Below, one piece after another: positions 26,746-33,502 of a stretch of 64,000 nucleotides of DNA. Each line of letters starts with the position of its first letter. Within the stretch, counting starts at the first letter, position 1. The DNA comes from Deltaproteobacteria bacterium (GTDB lineage: Bacteria > Desulfobacterota > Desulfuromonadia > Geobacterales > Pseudopelobacteraceae). The notes under the pieces are model-generated. The model saw only the letters and a list, made by a program, of their open reading frames with translations, was not told the DNA's origin and did no database searches. Where the stretch lies: positions 1 to 64,000 of the forward strand of contig JAJZRX010000002.1 of the NCBI GenBank assembly GCA_021850095.1, read 5' to 3'. Both the position numbers and the translations under genes were made by a program.

Positions 26746-28440
26746 ATGGAAGTTTCAACCGATGCCACCAATGCGAAAACTTGTGCACCTCCTACGGATG
26801 TGAATTGGCACCAGATAAACTGGTCAAAAGCTCACTCAACCGTTAGGAGGCTGCAAACCCGTATCGCGAAGGCAACCAAGGAAGGCCGATGGGGGAAAGT
26901 GAAAGCTCTCCAGCATCTGCTGACCCACTCGTTCAGCGGCAAAGTATTAGCCGTCAAGCGGGTGACTGAAAATCAAGGTAAAAGGACGCCGGGAGTTGAT
27001 AAAGAAACATGGTCAACACCGGAAACCAAATCAGAGGCCGTAAAGTCTCTCAGACAACGTGGATATAACCCGTTACCACTGAGACGGATTCACATCCCGA
27101 AAGCAAACGGCAAGAAACGCCCTCTCGGAATCCCGACGATGAAGGATAGAGCCATGCAAGCATTATATCTGCTGGCGCTTGAACCAATCGCCGAGACCAA
27201 AGCTGACAAGAATTCATATGGATTCAGACCAGAACGGTCATGTGCCGATGCAATCGAAGCCTGCTTCACAGCATTGGGCCAGAAAGCTTGCGCACAATGG
27301 GTACTCGAAGGCGATATTAAAGGATGCTTTGACAACATTAGTCATGAATGGATGATCGGCAATATCCCTATGGACAAAACGATTCTCCGTAAATGGCTAA
27401 AGGCCGGATTCATTGAGCACAACACCCTCTTTCCTACGGATGCCGGAACACCACAGGGAGGTATCATTTCCCCGGTTCTGGCAAACATGACCCTTGACGG
27501 ACTGGAAAAACTGATCGAAGCACACTTCCCTTTCAGGCCGAAGAAAAACAACAAAATCAATGTGGTCCGATATGCTGACGACTTCATAATCACTGGGAAA
27601 TCGAAAGAGATTCTGGAAAAAGAAGTCAAACCGCTTGTGGAGGAATTCCTGGCCATAAGAGGATTGGTACTCTCGGAAGAGAAAACCAAAATCACGCATA
27701 TTGAGGAAGGCTTCGATTTCCTGGGGCAGAATGTCAGGAAATACGACGGCAAGCTGTTGATCAAACCGTCGAAGAAGAATGTCCATAAATTCCTTGAGGA
27801 CATCAGGGAAACAATCAAAGGGAACAAGACAATAGCGCAAGCAGGCTTGATAGCAAAACTCAACCCAAAAATCAGGGGGTGGGCCAACTATCATAAAGGC
27901 GCTGTTGCCAAAAAGACCTTTCACTCGGTGGATCATCAGATTTGGAAAAACCTGTGGCGGTGGGTACGGCGCAGACATCCGAACAAGAGTCCCACATGGA
28001 TTAAGGAAAAGTACTTTAGTCGTGTTGGGGATCGAAATTGGGTGTTCAATTGTAAGAACGGAGAATTCCAGCTTACAACTGCGAGTTCAGTTCCTATCAA
28101 ACGCCATGTGAAGATTAAAGGAGAAGCAAATCCATTCGATCTCGAATGGGAAACCTATTTTGAACACCGATCTGGCTTCAAAATGGCGAATTCCATGACG
28201 GGGAGAAAGCAACTCCGGGCACTCTGGAGAAGCCAAAACGGCATATGCCCGATATGCAACCAGAAGATAACCGTGGAAACAGGGTGGGCAAACCATCACA
28301 TACTATGGAAATCCAAAGGCGGCATGGACGGTAACTCCAACAGAGTACTTCTTCACACGAACTGCCACAACAAAGTCCATAACCAAAAATTGGATGTAAG
28401 GAAACCGGTTCCTGTGAAAAGGAACTTACGAAAGGCTTGA
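26746..28440 (+). CDS. ltrA: group II intron reverse transcriptase/maturase with HNH nuclease
   Basis: A 564-aa protein. The reverse transcriptase domain (about residues 75-330) has GVDKETW, IPKANGKKRPLGIPT, GDIKGCFDNI, the catalytic VVRYADDFII and GTPQGG. The maturase (X) region is about 345-450 (KIRGWANYHKG), and a C-terminal HNH endonuclease has CPICN, WANHHILWKSKGG and LHTNCHNKVH. It helps the intron RNA splice and inserts it into new DNA sites. Start taken at 26746, after AAAGGAGGAAAG; a longer open frame upstream lies in structured intron RNA. Confidence 0.95.
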   Translation: MEVSTDATNAKTCAPPTDVNWHQINWSKAHSTVRRLQTRIAKATKEGRWGKVKALQHLLTHSFSGKVLAVKRVTENQGKRTPGVDKETWSTPETKSEAVKSLRQRGYNPLPLRRIHIPKANGKKRPLGIPTMKDRAMQALYLLALEPIAETKADKNSYGFRPERSCADAIEACFTALGQKACAQWVLEGDIKGCFDNISHEWMIGNIPMDKTILRKWLKAGFIEHNTLFPTDAGTPQGGIISPVLANMTLDGLEKLIEAHFPFRPKKNNKINVVRYADDFIITGKSKEILEKEVKPLVEEFLAIRGLVLSEEKTKITHIEEGFDFLGQNVRKYDGKLLIKPSKKNVHKFLEDIRETIKGNKTIAQAGLIAKLNPKIRGWANYHKGAVAKKTFHSVDHQIWKNLWRWVRRRHPNKSPTWIKEKYFSRVGDRNWVFNCKNGEFQLTTASSVPIKRHVKIKGEANPFDLEWETYFEHRSGFKMANSMTGRKQLRALWRSQNGICPICNQKITVETGWANHHILWKSKGGMDGNSNRVLLHTNCHNKVHNQKLDVRKPVPVKRNLRKA

Positions 28441-28472
28441 GCCGTATGAGGGGAAACTCTCACGTACGGTTC
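28439..28472 (+). ncRNA. group II intron domain V
   Basis: A 34-nt hairpin, arms GAGCCGTATGAG / CTCACGTACGGTTC-type pairing with a GAAA tetraloop, the catalytic core of group II introns. Its first two bases are the last two of the maturase stop codon. Confidence 0.9.
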
Positions 28473-28513
28473 TTAGGGGGGAAAGAGACAGCAATGTTTC
28501 CGACCTACCCGAC

Positions 28514-28594
28514 ACCTGCCTGAAAATGGCCAAAAAACGCGGCTTGGTGGATGCAGTACTTACCTCAACCGCTGCCTCGGACATCTTTACCCAG
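28514..28594 (+). other. 81-nt exon 2 between two group II introns
   Basis: Twenty-seven codons in frame with exon 1: TCLKMAKKRGLVDAVLTS then TAASDIFTQ. This is the conserved C-terminal region of the host family. A second intron sequence (GTGCGAC) begins immediately after the CAG codon. Without splicing of the second intron, translation adds 12 residues (VRLEVAQMIVFH) and stops at 28631-28633. Confidence 0.85.
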
Positions 28595-29083
28595 GTGCGA
28601 CTTGAAGTCGCTCAAATGATTGTTTTCCATTGAGAAAACCTGCTGTCCCATCAGCAGTAACCTACCGACACATGCGCGTCTGGCAACGGACGGGTATGAA
28701 GCTGTCGGGACAATGTACCCCGTCGACAAAGACAAGCCAAACTCGTGAGAGGGTGGTCGTATCTGCTAGTGTCAGAGCGGATAGGGGGCTAGGTTGGATG
28801 GTATGGTCAACACATGTGAACCGCTGATAAACACCGTTAAGATGAGACAAGCCAAAGACACTGACAGGCTTGAGCCAAAATGGCGCGTAGCTGGATACAC
28901 TCTTTTGTGTTGGGTGTACATGGGCATTAAAGCTACCGGTGAACAGGCGGGACCTAACCCATTCTGTCATTTGTGCGGAACAAGGTAAGCCCGTATCTCT
29001 CCTGGACGAACAGGTAAGGCGACCGCGAGGAAGCCCGAATGGGGTGCGGGTAAAGGACGTCGGAGAAAGCGAATGCCGTCTTG
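28595..29083 (+). mobile_element. 5' fragment of a second, related group II intron
   Basis: Starts with GTGCGAC and follows the first intron closely over about 480 bases (shared blocks such as GGGACAATGTACCCCG, GTGAACCGCTGATAAACACC, CAAGGTAAGCCCGTATCTCT). Many differences lie in paired regions, so it is a related intron and not a recent copy. Similarity ends near 29083, before any maturase gene. Domains V and VI are absent, so it should not splice. The right junction is approximate. Confidence 0.85.
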
Positions 29084-29126
29084 TAATGAGATGGATAATC
29101 CCGCCCCCAAGCGGAAATACGTCTGA
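29084..29126 (+). pseudogene. remnant of last exon of the intron-split gene
   Basis: After the intron fragment a frame reads MDNPAPKRKYV then TGA (29124-29126). A short polar, Pro-containing tail of this kind is common at the end of the host family. It is cut off from exon 2 by the truncated intron. Frame and origin are inferred from position. Confidence 0.4.
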
Positions 29127-29147
29127 CGAGACCTCAACCATCAACCC

Positions 29148-29206
29148 GTGCGGGGACAGATACCCCCGTAAGGGTCGATCTGTCTCCGCACATTACAAGG
29201 AGACAG
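29148..29206 (+). promoter_or_regulatory. recurring hairpin leader, copy C
   Basis: A 14-bp stem with one wobble: GTGCGGGGACAGAT (29148-29161) with ATCTGTCTCCGCAC (29178-29191), inner ACCC/GGGT. The 3' arm CTGTCTCC is also complementary, 8 of 8, to GGAGACAG (29199-29206) in the ribosome binding site of the gene at 29210. Confidence 0.75.
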
Positions 29207-29209
29207 TCC

Positions 29210-29644
29210 ATGACAGACACCATATCAGCAAAACGCCTCATCATACCCATTCACGACAACAGCGAGTTTTTCTCCGACAATGCGGACTACGCCATCATAG
29301 ACCTTGACGCTGCAACCATCGAGCGGATCAAGGCACTATCGGCGGCAGTGCGTGAACTTAAGGTCTACAAGGTCTCGGAGTTCAACTGCGGCTGCGACTT
29401 TATGACGGCTGACTGGGACGCTGAACCGGAAAACGGCAAGGTAAGATTAAAGGAATTCGAGGGACGGATGGAGTGCAACACTCTCAACGTTACCGATGAC
29501 GATTTCTTCTGGTCGGGTTACTACAAGCACACTGATGTCCGGTGGGAAACCGACACGGTGCGGCTTGCTGTGCTCGACGAGCCTGATATACACGATGAAC
29601 GGGAAGCCTGCACTGATGTGACCGGGCAAGGTGAATCGCCATGA
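29210..29644 (+). CDS. unrecognised acidic protein of accessory operon
   Basis: A 144-aa acidic protein. It contains DYAIIDLDAATIERIKALSAA, KVSEFNCGCDFM, and a beta-rich acidic C-terminal half (DDDFFWSGYYKHTDVRWET). No signal peptide or membrane segment. No family recognised. It is preceded by leader copy C and overlaps the next gene by four bases (ATGA), so the two are co-translated. Confidence 0.65.
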   Translation: MTDTISAKRLIIPIHDNSEFFSDNADYAIIDLDAATIERIKALSAAVRELKVYKVSEFNCGCDFMTADWDAEPENGKVRLKEFEGRMECNTLNVTDDDFFWSGYYKHTDVRWETDTVRLAVLDEPDIHDEREACTDVTGQGESP

Positions 29645-29853
29645 GAGGGAAAGATCTGAGTTCTCTTGAGTGGCAGCCCGCCAACGATCCAGACGGCATG
29701 GCCGCCTATGAAGCCATTGATTCCAAAGGCCGCGGTTACTACCTGGTTCGCAACCGTCATAACCCGGACATGATGTTCGTCATCAGCGACGGGTTCACTG
29801 TTCCCCCGGGATGGTACACCGACATAAGCGGCGCCATCAGAAGGGTTTCCTGA
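29641..29853 (+). CDS. unrecognised small protein
   Basis: A 70-aa protein (DLSSLEWQPANDPDGMAAYE, YYLVRNRHNPDMMFVISDGF, PPGWYTDISGAIRRV). It looks like a single small beta domain. Start overlaps the previous stop (ATGA), with AAGGTGAATCGCC upstream. Function unknown; likely made with the 29210 product. Confidence 0.6.
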   Translation: MRGKDLSSLEWQPANDPDGMAAYEAIDSKGRGYYLVRNRHNPDMMFVISDGFTVPPGWYTDISGAIRRVS

Positions 29854-29874
29854 CCAACAACCGCCAACCCAATT

Positions 29875-29933
29875 GGAGACACACTCCCCATAGGGGATGC
29901 CTGTCTCCCCACACCATTACAACAAGGAGACAG
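29875..29933 (+). promoter_or_regulatory. recurring hairpin leader, copy D
   Basis: GGAGACA (29875-29881) pairs with TGTCTCC (29902-29908) around inner CCCC-ATA-GGGG. The 3' arm CTGTCTCC is also fully complementary (8 of 8) to GGAGACAG (29926-29933), which lies next to the ATG at 29936. Confidence 0.75.
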
Positions 29934-29935
29934 AC

Positions 29936-30634
29936 ATGGCAGACTATTATTCCCAAGCGGTATTTCAACCATCCATTCCCAAGCACCTGATCAACGACGA
30001 GGACCGGCGCATCATCGAGGTGTTCAGCATCACTTTTGAATCCGACGGCGAGGATAAGTTCTACCTCTACGCAGAAGAGTGGTGCTGTAACGGTTACCTT
30101 GATTCAGAGGAACCTGAAGGTGAGGAAATCGAACTCAGTGAGGACGATCTTTTCACCAGGTTCCAGGAGATTATTCGCCGTTCCAACGGTGAACTTCCCT
30201 GGATCTCCAAGGAAAGCGCCTATACCTGTTCGCGGATGCGACCGGATGGCTTCGGTGGTGGAGCTGTATTCATCACCGCTGATGACATCCAGTACTGCTT
30301 TACCGGCCAGTGGCTGGAAGAGCGAATCAGTGAAGCGGAAACAGGCGATATTGGCCCCCAAACGGAAGATCCACCTCCGCCAAAGCCGATTGTCGGCGTG
30401 GTCCTCGAAGGCGGTCTGGTGCAGAGCATTGTCAGCAATGCACCAGAGCAAGTCCTGGATATGGACGTGATCATTCTCGACTACGACGTCGAGGGATTCG
30501 AGGAGGAATGTCTCCTCAAAGTTTCTCAAAGCAACGGCGACATTGCTCATGCTGTTGGACACATCGAGAAGATTACCGAGTCCGGAATCGATCTGGGAAT
30601 GGTTCTCAATCAGATGAATGCAAGGGGGTGGTGA
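29936..30634 (+). CDS. unrecognised acidic protein of accessory operon
   Basis: A 232-aa acidic protein. It begins with PKHLINDEDRRIIEVFSITF and has dense acidic stretches (SEEPEGEEIELSEDDLF). A Pro-rich linker (PPPPKPIVG) near residue 150 separates a C-terminal domain of about 80 residues (VILDYDVEGFEEECLL). No known family. Preceded by leader copy D. The next gene follows by one base. Confidence 0.6.
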   Translation: MADYYSQAVFQPSIPKHLINDEDRRIIEVFSITFESDGEDKFYLYAEEWCCNGYLDSEEPEGEEIELSEDDLFTRFQEIIRRSNGELPWISKESAYTCSRMRPDGFGGGAVFITADDIQYCFTGQWLEERISEAETGDIGPQTEDPPPPKPIVGVVLEGGLVQSIVSNAPEQVLDMDVIILDYDVEGFEEECLLKVSQSNGDIAHAVGHIEKITESGIDLGMVLNQMNARGW

Positions 30635-30635
30635 C

Positions 30636-31157
30636 ATGAGCCCTCTTGAACGAACGACAGACGAACCGACCAACGAGGAGCGTGCCGACAGGATCGACAC
30701 AGTCATGCAGGCCTACTGCCTGACACTTGAAGGCCGGGATTTCGATGGAGACGAAGATGACGTCAAGGACCTGCTCACAGACCTGATGCACTTCTGTCTG
30801 CGGATGGAGATTGATTTCGAGGAGAATCTCCGCGTTGCCCGCAACAACTACAACCATGAACGGCTCGCGGAACAGGGCGATGCCGGCCAGCTCGGCTGCC
30901 CGGTGTGCGGCTGCTTTCTGGAAGTCACCCGTACCGACACCCTGTTGGGGATCGACCGGGAGCTGTACGACTGCCAGGAATGCGACGAAACCTTCATACG
31001 GGAGCTGAATGCCCCGGACAGCCCGCTTCAGCGAGCAGTCAAATGTGTCGGCTGCGGCAACATGATTCCGCAGGCTTCAGCACGCATCCTGTACCAGCGG
31101 GACGACTACGCCCACTTCATCGGCGAGTGCTGCTGGGACGAGCGACTGCGTAAATGA
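30636..31157 (+). CDS. zinc-ribbon protein, unknown function
   Basis: A 173-aa protein. The helical N-terminal half is acidic. The C-terminal half has two Cys groups: CPVCGC with a later CQEC, and CVGC with CC near the end, consistent with one or two zinc ribbons. Such proteins often bind nucleic acids or other proteins; the role here is unknown. Start at 30636 has GGGGGTGG upstream and lies one base after the previous stop. Confidence 0.6.
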   Translation: MSPLERTTDEPTNEERADRIDTVMQAYCLTLEGRDFDGDEDDVKDLLTDLMHFCLRMEIDFEENLRVARNNYNHERLAEQGDAGQLGCPVCGCFLEVTRTDTLLGIDRELYDCQECDETFIRELNAPDSPLQRAVKCVGCGNMIPQASARILYQRDDYAHFIGECCWDERLRK

Positions 31158-31176
31158 TGTTTCATTCCCTACCCAT

Positions 31177-31235
31177 AGGGGGAGATCATTACCGTACTCC
31201 CTATGGGAGCGGAGTACGCCTACAAGGAGACTACC
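31177..31235 (+). promoter_or_regulatory. recurring hairpin leader, copy E (divergent)
   Basis: A 5' stretch GGGGGAGA, then CGTACTCC (31193-31200) pairing with GGAGTACG (31211-31218); CTCCC-TAT-GGGAG can form a competing inner hairpin. AAGGAGACTACC follows before the ATG at 31237. The general plan is as in the other copies, but the match between stem arm and ribosome binding site is weak. Confidence 0.5.
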
Positions 31236-31236
31236 A

Positions 31237-31647
31237 ATGGGATATCACTACACACTTTCAATTACCGGATTTGAAGCAGATGACAACGAAGCGTGCCTGG
31301 CCGAGATCAAGGCGACAGTGCCTGAAATCGGTGACGAAATGCGGATCGGAAACGGGAGCATCTATTTCGAGCCCGAAGAACCGTGTGGCAAGTGGAGGTC
31401 AGCCGAAGATATTGCAATTCCCATCATCAGGCAGCACATCAAGCCTGGAACATCGTGCCGGATAGATTGGCAGGGTGAAGATGGCGAAATGGGAGGTGAC
31501 CTGATCGGTCGTAACCAGAACTTCGGCATTATCTATAAGCCGCTGGCTGTTACGGAACATGGAACCATTCCCCTGCATGAAGCGGTAACCATGCTGGCGC
31601 AATGTCCTGACGATCCGCCTGAAACTGGATCTGAGCAATCATTATAA
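31237..31647 (+). CDS. unrecognised protein of accessory operon
   Basis: A 136-aa protein (YHYTLSITGFEADDNEACLAEI, PVIRQHIKPG-like middle, GDLIGRNQNFGIIYKPLAVT). Beta-rich, acidic, no signal peptide. It resembles the general style of the 29936 product. No family assigned. Preceded by leader copy E; the next gene follows after 13 bases. Confidence 0.6.
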   Translation: MGYHYTLSITGFEADDNEACLAEIKATVPEIGDEMRIGNGSIYFEPEEPCGKWRSAEDIAIPIIRQHIKPGTSCRIDWQGEDGEMGGDLIGRNQNFGIIYKPLAVTEHGTIPLHEAVTMLAQCPDDPPETGSEQSL

Positions 31648-31660
31648 AGGAGGGCATGTA

Positions 31661-32173
31661 ATGACTCTTAATTCGACGTTACAGGCTGCACGTGAAATGG
31701 GAGTGTCGGAACGGTACGCGATTATGCGTCGTCTGGCTTTCCTTCAGCCGAACATCAAACATCTGGAGCGGGAAATCTGGGGAGCGCGACGGAGGATAGA
31801 ACGCAGTCGTGATCCGCTGATCAAGGCTCTGACTGAATCCTTTATCAGAGACCAGGAAAAGGAGCTGCGCCCCCTGAAACGGGAGGCGACAGCGCTCCTG
31901 AACCATGTCAACGGCAAGGAGACGGCGCAGGTACCCGGCGGAATCACCCCCGATATGATCGACCAGGCCCGACAGTATCCCATCACCAACATCATCGACT
32001 TCCCCAAGGGGAGGCACCGGTGCTGTCCGTTTCATGAGGACAGCAATCCGTCAATGGCTCTGTATGACAACCATGTCCACTGTTTCGTCTGTAACCGGTC
32101 ATGGGATTCCATCAGCGTTGTTATGGAACTGGATGGTGTGAGCTTCCGGGAAGCCGTGCTGGCGCTCCAGTAA
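31661..32173 (+). CDS. CHC2 zinc-finger (DnaG-like) protein
   Basis: A 170-aa protein. The N-terminal part is helical and basic (about residues 1-90). The C-terminal 60 residues form a DnaG-type CHC2 zinc finger: CCPFHEDSNPSMALY, HCFVCNRSWDSISVV, then DGVSFREAVLAL. In DNA primase this finger binds template DNA, but here there is no TOPRIM catalytic domain. It may be a stand-alone priming accessory factor. Good Shine-Dalgarno (AAAGGAGGG). Confidence 0.85.
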   Translation: MTLNSTLQAAREMGVSERYAIMRRLAFLQPNIKHLEREIWGARRRIERSRDPLIKALTESFIRDQEKELRPLKREATALLNHVNGKETAQVPGGITPDMIDQARQYPITNIIDFPKGRHRCCPFHEDSNPSMALYDNHVHCFVCNRSWDSISVVMELDGVSFREAVLALQ

Positions 32174-32200
32174 TCTGATCAAAAACTATCAACCCTATGG

Positions 32201-32252
32201 GGGCGGACACTGCCCTCGGGGTGGTCCGCCCTCTACATTTCAGGAGGCGGAC
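32201..32252 (+). promoter_or_regulatory. recurring hairpin leader, copy F (radC-like gene)
   Basis: GGGCGGACAC (32201-32210) pairs with GGTCCGCCC (32223-32231). The ribosome binding site here is GGAGGCGGAC (32243-32252), not GGAGACAG. The 3' arm GTCCGCC is fully complementary to GGCGGAC within it. Arm and ribosome site have changed together relative to copies B-D. Confidence 0.75.
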
Positions 32253-32744
32253 ATGAATCTCGATCTCTTTGGAGAACCAGAAGCACCAACAACAAAAAGA
32301 ATCTTCATAAAATCTATCGAAGCCCGTTACCGCAATGAAGTCGTCAGAGATGACGCCCCGCAATGGGTATCAATGCGGTTCACGCAGCCTCAACAGGTAT
32401 TCGAGATGTTCCGGGATCTGCGATTAGAGACCAAGGAACACTTTATAGTTTTGCATCTGGACGGCAAAAACCGGATTGTCTGCTTTGATCGCGTGTCGAT
32501 CGGATCACTCAACCAGGCCATTGTCCATAGTCGTGAGGTCTTCAAAACGGCATGCCTCTCGAATGCGGCAGCCGTGCTACTCGTGCATAATCACCCTACA
32601 GGTGACCCGGCACCCAGCAGTGAAGATATCGCCATTACCAGACGTCTCAAGGAAAGTGGCGAGATTCTCGGCATCAGGGTTCTGGATCACATCGTAGTTG
32701 GTGATGACAAGTTCCTGAGCTTTGTAGAACAGGGACTCTTATAA
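32253..32744 (+). CDS. radC: RadC-like JAB/MPN domain protein
   Basis: A 163-aa protein with the RadC family MPN/JAB metal-binding core: KEHFIVLHLDGKNRIV, HNHPTGDPAPSSEDI (HxH..D metal site) and ILDHIVVGDDKFLSF-type end. RadC-like proteins are common on integrative elements, and the chromosomal form's role in repair is disputed. The typical N-terminal helix-hairpin-helix is missing, as usual in element-borne copies. Confidence 0.92.
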   Translation: MNLDLFGEPEAPTTKRIFIKSIEARYRNEVVRDDAPQWVSMRFTQPQQVFEMFRDLRLETKEHFIVLHLDGKNRIVCFDRVSIGSLNQAIVHSREVFKTACLSNAAAVLLVHNHPTGDPAPSSEDIAITRRLKESGEILGIRVLDHIVVGDDKFLSFVEQGLL

Positions 32745-32748
32745 ATAA

Positions 32749-32860
32749 CGAGGGAGCGACGCATCATGCGTCCTCCCTCGACTCTTCCCCTTGGCTCAAA
32801 AGGGTTCCTTAGAGCCACCGACACAGCGGTGGTTGTAGGGAGCCCTTTTGGGCCACCAAC
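32749..32860 (+). promoter_or_regulatory. two large hairpins before small gene (leader G)
   Basis: First hairpin: CGAGGGAG + GACGCAT with ATGCGTC + CTCCCTCG (32749-32780). Second: GGCTCAAAAGGGTTCC with GGGAGCCCTTTTGGGCC around an inner CCACCG/CGGTGG (about 32794-32853). AAGGGGGATA precedes the ATG at 32884. It differs from copies A-F. The first hairpin may act as a terminator, although its T tail is weak. Confidence 0.5.
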
Positions 32861-32883
32861 ACAACGATAAGGGGGATAGAGTC

Positions 32884-33021
32884 ATGTCAGTCAGAGCACG
32901 TATCAACGGTAGGGATTTTACGCTGAGCTGGGAGGAGTTTGAGAAGGCGCTGCACAGGAGCAATCTTGCAGGCGGCGAATTTGAAGTTCTTGCCATTCTT
33001 TCGGGAGTGAAACCCTACTAG
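32884..33021 (+). CDS. 45-residue protein, last gene of the operon
   Basis: Reads MSVRARINGRDFTLSWEEFE then KALHRSNLAGG, EFEVLAILSGV and KPY. Shine-Dalgarno AAGGGGGATA is nine bases upstream. Small, without a membrane segment or signal peptide; function unknown. A terminator follows 38 bases later. Confidence 0.6.
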   Translation: MSVRARINGRDFTLSWEEFEKALHRSNLAGGEFEVLAILSGVKPY

Positions 33022-33059
33022 AGTCTTCAGATCGGACATACCCGTCCGGCCTGGATAGA

Positions 33060-33086
33060 GGCGGCCCTTGTGGTCGCCTTTTTTTT
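33060..33086 (+). terminator. intrinsic terminator of accessory operon
   Basis: GGCGGCC paired with GGTCGCC (one wobble), then eight T. It ends the rightward transcript that begins near ssb. Region 33087-33183 holds nothing recognisable. Confidence 0.85.
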
Positions 33087-33183
33087 GATATTGACATCGT
33101 AATCTATTCAGGAATAGTCGTAATTCCAAAGCGTTAAAAGAGTTGGTCTATGGCAATTTAATACGGAGTGATAGGCAGGCGAT

Positions 33184-33467
33184 CTAATCAATACTCACCA
33201 GCAACGAATCTTCGGCTTCTTCATGTCGCTCATATAACGCCTTAAAGCAATTGGCAACAATTCGGTTGTGGTAACTAGCTGCCCATCTGACTTTTATCAA
33301 TGCTTCTGCATTACCATTTGTCGTTGTGTTGTTAACAAGCTGCTGCAATCTGTCTCGGTGTGCCATCAGCACATCAATACCTTTGATAGCAGGATCACGA
33401 TGGGCCATAAACAGATGTGGCAGGTAGTGAGGTGGTCGGGGTTTGTGAGACAGCCTGAGTAGTAAAA
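33184..33467 (-). pseudogene. C-terminal part of IS-split cyclase-like gene
   Basis: The minus-strand frame continues the 34683-35357 gene on the far side of the IS3 element: HKPRPPHYLPHLF, then ALIKVRWAASYHNRIV and EEAEDSLLVSID. The 'W..xYHN' motif near the end is typical of the last third of the 'FVDILGF' family. The apparent start at 33474 lies in the IS end and has no ribosome site. Confidence 0.65.
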
Positions 33468-33502
33468 TAAGCAATGCCCCGATGTTGTTGGGTTTGTTAG
33501 CT

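Larger units (their letters stand above)
26121..28513 (+). mobile_element. group II intron with maturase (complete)
   Basis: Starts with the bacterial group II consensus GTGCGAC and ends ..CCTACCCGAC; the host frame resumes exactly at 28514. Domain V is visible at 28439-28472 (GAGCCGTATGAGGGG...CACGTACGGTTC with a GAAA loop) and overlaps the last two bases of the maturase stop codon. Domain VI follows, with the branch A expected in CCGACCTACCC. A maturase gene lies in domain IV. All parts needed for self-splicing and retrohoming appear present. About 620 bases (26121-26745) before the maturase form domains I-III. Confidence 0.93.

Noticed and set aside
28595-29083. Second group II intron as a functional intron
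   Set aside because: No domain V/VI and no maturase; only the 5' half is present.
33474-33474. ATG at the IS left end as start of a 96-aa gene
   Set aside because: The start lies in the IS inverted repeat and the frame is better explained as the split gene's C-terminal part.
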